Shown here: positions 33,152-44,994 of the stretch, in pieces
How the letters are laid out: each line of letters starts with the position of its first letter
Numbering within the stretch: the first letter of the stretch is position 1
From: Adenanthera pavonina
Lineage: Eukaryota; Streptophyta; Magnoliopsida; Fabales; Fabaceae
Direction of reading: 5' to 3'
DNA length: 64,000 bases
Assembly (NCBI GenBank): GCA_026686845.1
Contig: JAIVEN010000008.1
Span: 15,902,501 to 15,966,500 of the forward strand
Program-made: the position numbers and the translations under genes
The notes under the pieces: generated by a model
Seen by the model: only the letters and a program-made list of their open reading frames with translations
Told to the model about the DNA's origin: nothing
The model's database searches: none

Positions 33152-36100
33152 CATGATTTAGAGAGACAATAATTCATCAAATTTATATTAAGTGAGTGTG
33201 ATCTTTATTTTCAGAAAAAATTATGATCAGTTAAGTGATTACTTAGTCAATAATTGTATTTTTATGTATTAGAATTTAAAATTTAAATTTAAATAATTAA
33301 TTAACTATTAAGTAATATATAATAACTAAACTATTTAATAGGAGACTAATCATTTTTTCTACCCTCACTTATGGTTACTTAAAGGAGAATTTTATAAATC
33401 TTCTAGAACATGCACAGTTGATTGAGCATACATGCATGTCAAAAAGTATCATCGCTGAGCCTTCACATTAAATATAAAAACCTCACCAAATTTATTTTCT
33501 TTTGATTATGTTTTTAATTTCAGATTATTATTCAGTAACTGCATCAAAACTTTGACGGCATGGCGAGATATATTTGTGTCTATTTTATAATTATTCCGCT
33601 GCTGTAAATTTGTGGGTTAAATTTCATAAATGTATTTTTGTGAGATATTTGGAATTAGACATACAATACAATCTTGATTCGTTTTGTTTTTCAAACGATA
33701 AAAGTTATATGAAATGTCACAACATTCTTATCGCTGAGAATTGATATATGAGAATTGAATTTTTTGTATGGGCTGCTGAGGCTGAGTGGTAGCAATTTTG
33801 CGCTTCGGAATTTTTTTTTTTTTCCTTTTTGATAGGATTGTGTGCGTCTGCGTTTTTTTTTTTTTGGACCAAAGATTGTGCCTCAAGTTTAGTAATCACA
33901 ATTTTGTGGTTTCTGAAGTGATTTTAAAATTATCGAACTTAAATTAATTGAGATATATCTATATCTTTCAAGTTATTAATCGTAACTAACTATTATATAT
34001 ATATATATAATATCCATAGGATGATATAAGTTTTCTCCTTATTAAATTGATACATATGGAATAAATTTCATATTTATTTGGAAATTTCGTAACCTATAAT
34101 ATAAAGATTAAAAATAATTAAATTAACCTAATATCATTCAAAATGTAAAATATGATAGTTTACTATGGAAAAGTAAATGATTTTATAAATGATTTGCATT
34201 CGATAAGATTGTTTTTAAAATTTTTTGATGTTATATTATGGAATTTCAATTTTAAGCCAAAGATTTCCCAGCCTATCGACTCTGCTTAAAATTAATAAAA
34301 TTTATTTATTTTAATTTTTAAAATTGTTATTATAAATGTTTTATTAAATTAATTTAAAAATAATTTATTTAACGGTTTCAATTTTCAACCTCTTACATTA
34401 AAATATTTTAAACTTTCTATTTTTAAATTTGTAATTATTTATTTTAAGCCATAAAAATATTTTAATTACAACTATTAGATTAACTACTTACTGCATAACT
34501 AATAAGATCACTTTTTTACCATATACGTTATTATTTTCTGTTAACTTATTTAGCAATCAAAAAAAATTAGGAAAAATGTTTACCCATATATTTAAAATTA
34601 AATAATTATATTAACATTTAAAAAATTAAAAGATCAAATTAAAGAGTCAAATGCATTGTAAAAAAAAAAACCTTAAATATGAATGTAAGTGCTTAAATTT
34701 TATCCCTTTTCTATGTGAAAAGAAGTCGGGTAGACTTTGTATAGTAGCTTGTATACATATACGTAAGATATTGATCTCAAATCATGTGAAATTTCCTTGG
34801 CTTCATTATCTCATCAGTAACTTCTATTATTAATAATTTTAACTTGTTTTTAAATATAAAACCCACTTATTATTAATTATGCGGATCATTTTACATACAG
34901 CTATTATCTACTTCCCAATTCTTCCTCTGCTATTAATTGCCCATCGTCTCTTCCAAACAGGAGACTTTTGAGTAACTAGCAATGTCTTTCACGGCTAGTA
35001 GTTACGAAAATTATTGCAAAGTAACTAATAATTCTTAAATTAGTATCAGATTAAAACAATTCATGATCATTGATTGTGTATTAATTAATTAATTAATGAT
35101 TAATAATTTTTAGATTTGAAATCTAAGTGAGAGAATATAATGATTGATAGAGAATAAATTGGTTAATGCAATTTTAAAATAACAAATTTAATCAATGAAG
35201 AGATCCTCTCAGAATTAATTTTAATTCAAAGTTTTAATTGATTATATTAAAAAACAATTTTGATTAATAGAATTAATTTTTATATCACCTATTCCTAATT
35301 TAACGAAAAAATAAGTTAATTAGATTTTATTTAAAATGTATTATGTATAGTATTGAGATATCTATTATACATATTATGTATAGTATTGGGCTCTATCTTC
35401 TAAAACCGATATCTTTGCCAGGTCAATTATATGTCCTTGCATCTTATGTATAAAGTAGGATAGGTATGAAAATTTTTATTCTTAATTGTGAAGGAAATAC
35501 AATGGACACAACAACCAATACGATATAAAGGAAAATTTTTAGTAACTTCCTTTGAAATGTTTCACAATTCTTCTGGTATATCATAATGTATGCTGTATAA
35601 TTTAATTATAAATAATTGAAACGAGATCAAATTCTAGTTTTAAATAATTAAAAGAGTCAAATACTTTAACCTTTTTTGTGTTTCGCCTTAATTGCATAAA
35701 CTTCCCTCTATTTTTAAGTTAGGGAAGCTTATGCAATAATTGGTCAATTAGGGAATACAAGTTTTTTTGCTTTTGGTTTTCGTTTTTTTGTTATCTCATA
35801 TCATTTCTCCTGCTTATAACGCATGCATGACACAATTAGGATTTGGTGTTGGAATTTTTTTATAATATGTGGATTAGCATTAATTATTTATAGTATAATC
35901 ATTCAAATATTAAGTAATTATTTGTGCACTTAATTTAATAGAATGGATTGGGTCATATTAATAATTGAATAAACCATAATAGATTGGAATATTCAATCAT
36001 AAATATCCTGAAGACACTTCATCAACTTATAGGTTAACCTTAAAATTAGTGATTCTATTTGAGCTGACTATAGGGGCAATTATGTAATTTTTGATAAGGC

Positions 36101-37906
36101 TAAAAGGCCTAATGCTGGTGGTATTAATACTCCATGTCTTGAAAACCCTAACCACCTTCTTCTATTCTGCCTCTCTTTCTACTTCCCCTTAAATTTAGCC
36201 AAGCATGTTGATGATCTCCTCTACCTCATTATGGATCCATTCCAGTTATGTAGTAGGATCATTTCTTGAGCTTATTACATGTAGCATTTGGGCCTTTGCT
36301 ATATATATATATATATATATTCCATCACAGCTCTCATAAGTATATGTATATATATAGCCTGTGAGACCTCTTGCCGATATGCATCTTTTTTTCAAATACA
36401 TAATATGTCTACTTCGCACCTTATTCTTTTAAACAATACTTCATAAATATTGTACTGATTCTAGTGTTTCCATTGCAGCAGGTATATAATGTGCTTTTCT
36501 CAATTGATAATTTAGGTTGCCAAAGTGTGTTCTAAAACTATCCACACATTAATCATAATATTGTAAAGAGAGATGGATATTTACAAAATGGATTTATGAA
36601 GAACAATTTTGGAGGAAAAAAAAACACATGAATGTTTCATCCTTTTATATAAAGGATCATATATTAATGAATATCAAAAACTTTTAGAAAGGGTCTTAAA
36701 ACCCGAATATCAATGTAATTTTGGTTCTCTTTGTCAATATGGTACAATCTTGTAAACGTCAAATTAATTTCTATATTCAATTTCTTATAAAAGCCAAAAA
36801 TGACTAGAACCATCTTGACGTGCAGGGAAAGTTAAGAAACTATAAAATAAAAATGATATAATAAACTTTATCAAGCTCAAACAAACATCTAGAAAACCCA
36901 AATTTGAAATATTCTGCAGCAATATACAGGATACCAGAAATCACATCGCCATCATGGTAATTAAAAAAGAAAAATTCTTTTTAGATCTTAAATTCAGGCA
37001 GTAGCTAGGGTTGGGTTATTTACAATTACAGATGTCATTAAAAATATTTCCATTTGTCTTATCTATTAATATATAATAAAATAAGCAAAAAATAATAATA
37101 ATAACTCTTTTTATTATCAAATTTTTTATTTCTTGTAACTCCTAAAAATATTTCTTGTTAATCTAATCAACAGCCATTCACCTAGTTTTTGGATCGAAGT
37201 TATATATTAGGGGATCTCCCTAAAAAGTGATATCAATCACTAAGCCAGATTAATTTAGAATTCATGCCCATAGTTAAGATCAAGTAAGACGATATCAATC
37301 TCCCTGAAAACTTTTCAAACGGTTTTGAATTTGGTGGCAAAAGCAGAAAAAAAAAAAGAGTTTTGAATTCATGCCCATAGATAAGACTAATTAAGACGAT
37401 AGTTTTCCTTCAAATCCTTAACTATTTGTGGCATCTTGCAGAATCCATTTGACTTTAATTTCATGTATTGTGGCAAAAAAAAATTTGCTTAATAGTTTTC
37501 AAGTAATGCAATAGGATGTACAAAATATTATCCAATAGGTCACTAATAATTGTAATACCATAATTACGGTTCATGATAAATATGAGTTCATGATAGTATT
37601 AAAGGAGAAAGATCGACAACAATGAATCTCTAGGCTTCAAATTTTTCATACAAATAAAGAAATAAAAAATAAATATAGAGGAGAATTTTATAAATCATCC
37701 AGAACATTCACATTGATTGAGCATGCATGCATGCCAAAAAGTTCCGAGGATTGTCATTTCAATTTTGATTTTCCAGTCAAGCTAGACAAACCATTTCACA
37801 CCAAAAGTGAGATGGATCAACGGATCCAATAATGTAATTAAAAACCGACATAATATTATTAAAAACGATGCCAATATATATAGTATTATTAAACTATGCC
37901 TATGAG
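33152..37906. other. AT-rich intergenic region
   Basis: No gene supported. It holds poly-A/T tracts, TA microsatellites (around 33995 and 36301-36320), a TTAA run near 35082, a short block repeated at 33383-33447 and 37679-37743, and a local duplication of 'aattcatgcccatag' (~37259 and ~37367). Confidence 0.6.
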
Positions 37907-39278
37907 CTATATATGTACGGTGTTCCAGCTTTGAATATCCTCCAGGTTTTTCAGTTTTCTGATTCCTCCATATTTCCAAACTCCAACTTTTTGTTCCCCA
38001 TTCACCTTTCTGCTTAGTACTACTGGTTTCAATCGGGAGTGATCACCATATTGAAGCTTGAACACCACCACCAGCATTTCTATCAAACATAATGTTCAAT
38101 CAAAACTTAATCATCAACCTCATTCACATATATAAACACACACACACACGCACGCACACAAACACTCTTGCCATCATTTAAAAATGAACTTAATTAGCTT
38201 ACCACTATGCTCGCAAATGCAGTGATTCTCTTCCTCTTCCTTATCACATGATTCCAAGTGACCAATAACAGCATAGTACCAATCTACATCCCAAATTTAT
38301 AACTTGTGTTTAAAATACGAAGTCTGATTAATTAAATGAAAAATAAAATGATCATTAATACTAATTCAATCCCAAATAATATGGTGGAGGGATTATTACC
38401 ATATGTTGGATTGCCTCTTTTTGTCTGGATCTCAATATGGTCACCAGGTTTCAAATCATTATTGTTGGACACATAAAGAGTATGTGGATTAGTGTGAACT
38501 GGGGATAATCTCAACCTATCCCATGTTATATTTTTCTCAATCAGTTGCCACTCTCCTGTTGGACACCTGCAACGAAATCTATACATGAAAATGTGCAAAT
38601 TTTTTTATAATAAAGCAACAAATTGGATTACGGAAGTTTATTTCTAAATTCTGAGTGGCGCCCAACTAACTATCTCAATATTACCTTGATTGAAAGGTGT
38701 TTGAGACGTGATCATAGCTGAGCAACGCATCATATAGTCTTGGACGCTGCAACTATTTATTAGTAAATCTAACTTTTCAATTTCGACAATGAAATTATAA
38801 AGATTTCAACATTAAAAAAAAGTTTAAGAGTAAAATAACTTGCCGGCGTCATTTTATAAACCTGAGCAGGGAACCAAAATCGACCGCCTTGAAGAGAGAT
38901 ATACAGAGCCATGTTGGAATAATTTGACAGTAATAAATTCATCAAGGCTTTAGGATTTTCCAAATACGAAGAAAGGCATAAGCAAGGCCAAACTCCACTG
39001 AACGAACCTAACGATCCATTTGGATTCATTTGCAATGAGGGGCTTTCTTTATTCATTATCCTCATCATATGAAATTGCCACTCTCTATGAGCAACATCAC
39101 CAAGTAGTCTTCCCCACTTGCGCTGTCTGCGTTTCTCCCATAATCCATTATTTCTGCATCTACGCATCAAACAAGTGCACACCTCTGACACACTACGTAG
39201 TTCATGTGGTGAAAGGCGCTCAAGAATGTTATCCAGGATGAGTTCTGGTAGATTCAAGAGAGAAGCCTCTTTCTTCAT
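37907..39278 (-). CDS. F-box protein (At2g26850/At2g32560-like), five exons, intact (F-box gene 1)
   Basis: Proposed exons on the minus strand: 39278-38844, 38746-38685, 38566-38400, 38283-38203, 38079-37907; 918 nt, 305 residues. Phases agree at every junction. Introns 2-4 have GT-AG ends; intron 1 has a GC donor (gcaagt). The N-terminus carries an F-box (LLNLPELILDNILERLSPHE ... VSEVCTCLMRRC ... LWEKRRQRKWGRLLGD), which in SCF ubiquitin ligases binds SKP1. The rest follows the family pattern: FWFPAQVYKM, YDALLSYDHVSNTFQSR, ITWDRLRLSPVHTN, NNNDLKPGDHIEIQTKRG, DWYYAVIGHLESCD, and a C-terminal VVVFKLQYG ... YGGIRKLKNLEDIQSW. Its substrate is unknown. It is somewhat shorter than the ~370-residue Arabidopsis relatives. 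Confidence 0.82.
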
Positions 39279-39904
39279 CAGTTTTGTAATTTGTTCATCG
39301 ATTGAATATCAAATTCAACAATTTTGATCGAAACCCATGGCCACCTTCTATCTCTTTGCTAATGATTCTTTCCTTGTCTTTGGTCTTTGCATTTTACCCA
39401 TCAACCACACAGACCACTATTTTGTTTGCATGCGTTTATCCCGCATAAAAGTTTTCGTGTAAAACAATGAGACTAAATAATAACGTTAAGACAATCGAAT
39501 TGAGTTGAATACAGCTATTATTATATGTCTCAAATTGTCCGCCCCAATGCTACCTAACTAATATTTGTTGTCACTAACTACTATACTATATTGTGGACTA
39601 ATATATTTGAGTGCGTGTCTATGTCACTGAAAGATATATGAAAGCTCCATTTGTTATTTAAAAGTTGGAGAAAACAACTTGCCAAAAGAAGAGTTAATTA
39701 AAACTCGCACAAACAGATCAACCGGCCTCAAGTTATAAATTTCTAAGATAGAATTAAGCATGCAAACAGAAACAGTCCCGGACAAACTCATAAATTTCAG
39801 AAAGGAACATTTATAAACTTACCATTCAACATTAATTTCTGCAAATTCAATGAGACATCAAGTATTGATCGTTGGCTTAGCTTTGAAATGAATTATTCCA
39901 GATA

Positions 39905-40205
39905 CTCTCCCTATTCTTAATATAAGTTACTTTTATTTATCTTACTGAAACTAAAAAAATTTAGTTACATCAATAAAATTGTATAAAAATTGTTTTGATT
40001 TTCATCTTTATCTCTAATAAATATCATAGATTTAATATGATATTTTACTCTCTAAAGCAATTAATGTTCTATAAAAAAAATTTCAAATAAGGGTATTTTT
40101 TAAATAAAACAATTAATATTCTACAAATTTTTATAAAGTAACTTATATTTGAAATCATAAATTTTTTTTAGAAGGAGGCTCATATAAAGGAACAAAAAGA
40201 ATAAG
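39905..40205. mobile_element. Stowaway-like MITE with TA target site
   Basis: This 301-bp block starts 'ctctccctattcttaatata' and has imperfect inverted ends (right end 'aagaataag'), with internal inverted 'ataagttacttt / aaagtaacttat'. It is flanked by TA on both sides (39903-39904 and 40206-40207). The duplicated copy near 47335 lacks it and reads across the empty site. Confidence 0.7.
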
Positions 40206-40862
40206 TACTATACATTTAATTCTTACTGTAAAGGTCAACTTAATAATTAATTCTCTTTTAGTTTTCATCGTAAAGTATTCTTACCCTCTTAATTGGAATG
40301 CAGAACAATCTCTTTTCGTGTCGCAGTTGTTCTTTTGCACAAGTAATTTTACTTGGGGAGCCTTGAAATTGCAAAGATTTCCCAACCACAAGCACCACAC
40401 TAGTTGAAGATTATTTTATTTGATCATAGTTTCACAATCAAGAATTTTCTCTTGCCCACAATTATTCAAGTTTTTAAGCAAGCATGCATAATTTATAAAT
40501 TTGATTGATAAATAGTATTGATTTGCAAACTATAATTTCCTTGAATCAAAATAACTTAATTTAATCAGATATATTTATTATAAAAAATTCAATCCTGAGA
40601 TTGTCTCGCCACTAAATTAGTGGAGGGAAACTTCAAATAATTTTAATTAGTACTTTTTGGGTCTAGAAGAATATCAAATGGGCCTCTCAAATTAGTGGGC
40701 TTGCCTCACCATAATTTTAGGCCGAACAGATTCATTTAAGTGGATAGGCACATCTTCATTATTTGGGCCATATGATTCATATAAGCGGATAACCATATCC
40801 TTATTAACTGGGTTACATGATATATCCAAGTGGATAGCCACCACAATTAATATTCCCCAATA

Positions 40863-41133
40863 TTCTCTTCGTCCATTTTATGTTTTATTTAAAAAATTTT
40901 AAATGTTTTATTTTATCTATCATTTTAAAAAATTAATAAAAAATTAATTATTTTTTCTAACCATACCCTTAAATATTTAAGGGTATATTATTCCAGGAAA
41001 CAAATAGTATAAATAGTAAATGAATAATAATTAAGGATAATTTAATAAAATTATATCATTTAATACGTTATTTATTATTTTTTTAATTCTTATGTCAAAA
41101 TCTTAAAAAACAAATAAAATGGGAAGGAGGAAG
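40863..41133. mobile_element. Second Stowaway-like MITE with TA target site
   Basis: 271 bp; left end 'ttctcttcgtccattttatg', right end 'aaataaaatgggaaggagga', an inverted pair of the 'ctccctccgtccc' type. TA flanks at 40861-40862 and 41134-41135. The other copy of the duplication has the uninterrupted site ('attccacgatacagtacact', ~47948). Confidence 0.72.
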
Positions 41134-41150
41134 TACAATACACTTACAAT

Positions 41151-41826
41151 TAATGGTGTTTATAGAGTTGATTTGATTTGGTTTTCAGCAAAAAATGAAC
41201 CAAACCAAACGAATCGGTTTGACACTTTTTGAAACATTTTCAATTTTACTTTTAAAGGGTTTGGTTTGATTCTAACTTCAGTTTGATTCAATTTGTTTTA
41301 GTTTGATTTGGATCATGTTAAATTTATTTTTTTAAAAAAAAAATTATCATTTTCTTCAAAAATTAAATTAAATAAGTTTCATATAGATATTATATATGAA
41401 CACAAATTTTATCTAAATATTTTATTAAAATATAAATATTTTATGTAAATTTTTTTTATTTTTTTACATATTTATTTATTGATTGATAAATTTACATAAT
41501 TAATTATAATAATTCACTTATCTATATTATTTTTCCCAAACTAATAAATATCCCGTAATCTTGTTTATGAGTTTTTTTACTTAAAAAATTTGTATTAATG
41601 GATAGTATAAAAAGAAAGTGAAATAAATAAATATACTATTTATATTTAAAAAATAAAATAATATAATAGGTTTGATTCTGTTTGATTCAAGTTTCGAATA
41701 CTTGAAATTGTATCTAATCAAACTGAATTGATTCTAGAATAATAAAAACTAATATAAATTTTATTTTAATTCAGTTTTGATCAATTTGTGTGGATTTAAT
41801 CGATTTGCATCGATTTAGAACACCCT
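41151..41826. mobile_element. 676-bp non-coding element with 9-bp target duplication
   Basis: It is flanked by ACTTACAAT at 41142-41150 and 41827-41835, which occurs once (ACTCACAAT) in the empty site of the duplicated copy. Ends are weakly inverted (ggtgttta... and ...gaacaccc). The inside is rich in 'ggtttgatt'-type phrases and AT, with no ORF. A 9-bp TSD suggests a Mutator-type non-autonomous element; if the true TSD is 8 bp, hAT is possible. Confidence 0.65.
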
Positions 41827-42374
41827 ACTTACAATATCTTTAACCAATAATACAACACATTGCCGTAATATTGCAAATGAGAGGAACTACATGAACGTTT
41901 AAATTTTGTTGAAACAAAATTTGATTATTGAATTATCTAGGCCAGATGACACCTTCCACTTTGATAGGCTCTGTGTTTGATATCTGTTGAAAAGCATTTT
42001 ACAAAGAATGAGAAAAAAAATAGTAATTAAGCAGAATATAGAGAACGAGAAATAAAAAAAAAAAGTAGTATACCCAAAAAAAATAGTAAGCAAGCAATAA
42101 AAACAATACAGAGAAGGAAATTATCACCGGAAATTTACTTCAAGGGGTGGGAAAATGTACTGCCACCGGAAACTGAGCTGCCACCGAAGGCATGGATAAC
42201 ACAAACTCAGGCATCTATATATCAAATACCGAAACAGAAACTTAATTTAACATATCTAGTACAAAGAGGCTAATACTGGAAATTGCAAAAACAATTTTCA
42301 TAAATGCTCGATAAAATTAAACGTGATTATGTATTTTCTTCTTAATTACTTTCAGCATCAATGTTTTGAAGCAC

Positions 42375-43871
42375 TTAGAGTGTTATGATATTTGGTTCAA
42401 CTTCAACTTGGATAAATTGTACCTGACGATGAGGAAATAGCTTCTTCCACATATCAATCTCCTCTTCACTGTCAATCTTTCTAATTCCTCCATACAAGCG
42501 ACCCGTTCCATCATCATGCTCCTTCTTGTTATTTTTGCTGAGAACTAAGCGTCTCATTTGTGATCCAAGAGAGTACTGCTTAAACTCCACCACCACCATC
42601 TCTGTCACCCACTAAATAATCAACATATATATATATCCATAACACCAACACCTAAATCATGTTTGCTTTTCTGTGAGAAATTCCGTGGGAAAGTGATTTC
42701 TCACTGATTTTGGCCCTTTTAATTTTCTCACAGATTTTCGCCATGAGAAAATGATTGATTTGGTGTAAGGCAAGACACAAACCAAGAAGCACGAAACCAT
42801 GTAATCTCACCACTTTGGTCACACCCACAATAATTCTCATTCCCATCACATGTTTCCTGGTGTCCTATAACAGCATACCACCAATCTGCATGTCATAATG
42901 GCATAAACAATTAGAAGAAATGATCATTTTCTGATTCAGAAACCTGATAGCTCAAAAGCAGGCCTACGTACCGTAAGATATTTGTCTAGTTGTTCTAAAT
43001 TGGATTTCAATGTGATCCCCAGGTTTTAAATTATTGAAATCAGAGAGATGAAGAGCATTTGGAGGAGTTTCAACTGGTGGTGCTCTCACTTGATCCCACC
43101 CTACATTTTATTTTTTTATTAACTGCCAACTACCATGCTGTTTTCCGCAACCAAAAATTAATATCCATTCATCTTAAAAGAGACCAAATCGAAATTAGTA
43201 ATCCTCAAAAATACAAAATCTACAAGAGCAATTCTTAAATGGTTTGACAGAGGAAGCAGTTGTTCCCTTATGTACCGTGCTTGAAAGGAATCCGTTTTGG
43301 AGTCATAGCTAAGAAGGGCATGGTAACATGATAGAAAAAATGTACCGCACTGCAACACAGTATATGTGGAATTTCACATCAAGATAGAGAATGTGTTTCT
43401 TTATAAAAAAAAAAATTACAAGACTTTTTGAAATAGCAATTTTACCTTGTAAATTTGAGCAGGGAACCAGAACTAACCACACTCTAAAGATAAATATAAA
43501 GCTTTCATGAAATGATTTGATAATGAACCTTTAAGCTTTTGGAAGTCTTCCAGATATGAGCTGAGAGAGAGACATGGCCAATCACCACTAAAAGATCCTG
43601 TTGAACCATTCTGATCAATACTCAAATGGTTCTTTTCTTTTGCTGATGTTATATGCCATTGCCACTCCTTGTAAACAACATCCCCCACTACTCTACCCCA
43701 TTTTCTTTTTATAAGTTCTTCCCATAGATCATTACCTAAGCATCTCTTCCTCAAAATAGTACACACTTCTGATAGTATACACAGTTCTAATGGTGAAAGA
43801 CGCTTGAAAATGCAATCCAAAGTTGATTCAGGCAAATCTAAAAGACAGATATTACTTCTTTTGTCATCCAT
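42375..43871 (-). pseudogene. F-box protein gene 2, disrupted
   Basis: A paralogue of F-box gene 1 in the same orientation and exon layout. Exon 1 is 43871-43446, start ATG 43871 (MDDKRSNICLLDLPEST), with an F-box (TLDCIFKRLSPLE ... SEVCTILRKRC ... LWEELIKRKWGRVVGD). Exon 2 is 43349-43276 (YHALLSYDSKTDSFQAR); exon 3 about 43149-42972; exon 4 about 42893-42823 (DWWYAVIGHQETCDGN); the last exon begins near 42608 and ends at TAA 42375 (YGGIRKIDSEEEIDMWKKL). Lesions: TAG at 43473-43475, nine codons before the end of exon 1 (others have Arg or Lys there); a TAA after 'LIKK' in exon 3; and a degenerate exon 3 acceptor (ttgcgg for ttgcag-g). It may still be transcribed. Confidence 0.8.
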
Positions 43872-44960
43872 CTGAAGGTTCAACTACTCCATGTGTGTTT
43901 CTGAATGCCTGGTGTATAAAGAGAAGAAGGAATAGACCTCAAATGAATGACAACCCTTTTATTCTTTCTTTTAATAAATAAAGAATACCTTAAATTCGTC
44001 TTTCTTATTTTAGAGTCACGGTGCAAATGCAGTCAATTTTAACACACACACACACACAATTTATCATAAGAAACAATAAAATAATACCAGAATTGATAAC
44101 TCGTATTTAAGCCTGGGCCTATCCGATTACCTAACCAAATGATCATTCATGAGACTTGACCACTGACTTGTTCAGAATGGCAAAAACGTTAAAAAAGAAT
44201 ACAGAAGATGATTTCTATGACCTTTCTCCTTATTATTCACTCCATAAAATGCCGGCCATTGTTAGTTTGCCACTTTTTTAATCTTTGCTGATTTATGTGT
44301 CGTTCTCAAATTTCAATGACAGAAAATGACCTCAAGCAAAGTGTCCCAATAGGATCCTTCTTATTCATATTAAATTAGTTAAAAACTCTGCCTCCAACCA
44401 TTATTGCCTCTCTTACCAACCATGGGAGTTAAATTCAGAATTTCGTTTTCGTATTTGCTGAGAGGCAGTTTTGTAATCATCATTGATCAATTAAAATAAC
44501 CAGGATCCTTATGGCTCATTTTGCTTGAAACATACGAATAAAAAGACACAGGAACATGAGACAAGATTGAGTATTTCTGTACAATTCTTTAAAGCTGCTA
44601 AAATTTGAGCATAGGAGGAGGTTTCATTGGATGGGTTAATATTGGCAACATTGCTTAGCCTGGGTGCTAGTATACTTGCATGCCGCCTCTATTTGGAATG
44701 CTTTTTAGGTATAAAATTGCAAGAGGATAATCTAGAGTTTTCTTCTAACATTATTTCTAATTGAATTACTATTATAGACTGAAAGTTTAAAATAGAGAAT
44801 TCATAATTAGATGGTCCCAAAATGAGAAGATAGAGTGAGAGGAAGTGGGATTAATACTCATACGAATTCCACATTCCTTCCTCTCCCTTTCTCCCTCTCT
44901 CTCATTTCACTATTACTATTAGAATAGATTCATATCCAACCAAATTCATGATAAAAATTA
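43872..44960. other. Upstream region of F-box gene 2; spacer between duplicated blocks
   Basis: No gene seen. An AC microsatellite lies near 44042-44057. This segment is not part of the duplicated unit. Confidence 0.5.
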
Positions 44961-44994
44961 GGGATAATTGGGTTTTGTGACTAGAAATATATAA
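44961..44994. repeat. MITE end fragment at the duplication breakpoint
   Basis: 'agggataattgggttttg' followed by 'tgactagaaatata...' matches, in inverted sense, the right end of the MITE at 53381-53558. It ends where homology between F-box copies 1 and 3 begins (~44992). Confidence 0.6.

Larger units (their letters stand above)
39279..42374. other. Intergenic region between F-box genes 1 and 2
   Basis: No gene seen. Most of it is colinear with 46219-48490 in the duplicated copy, apart from three insertions listed separately (39905-40205, 40863-41133, 41151-41826). Confidence 0.7.

Noticed and set aside
34651..34833. 60-codon ORF in the 33-38 kb spacer
   Set aside because: No homology recognised, no gene-like context, AT-rich surroundings.
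35847..36329. Possible small LTR (TGTTGGAA ... TTCCATCACA)
   Set aside because: No matching TSD, no PBS or PPT next to the ends, and no second copy.
39020..39327. Plus-strand ORFs over the F-box exon, and equivalents at 45960-46306
   Set aside because: Antisense shadows of F-box exon 1 in copies 1 and 3.
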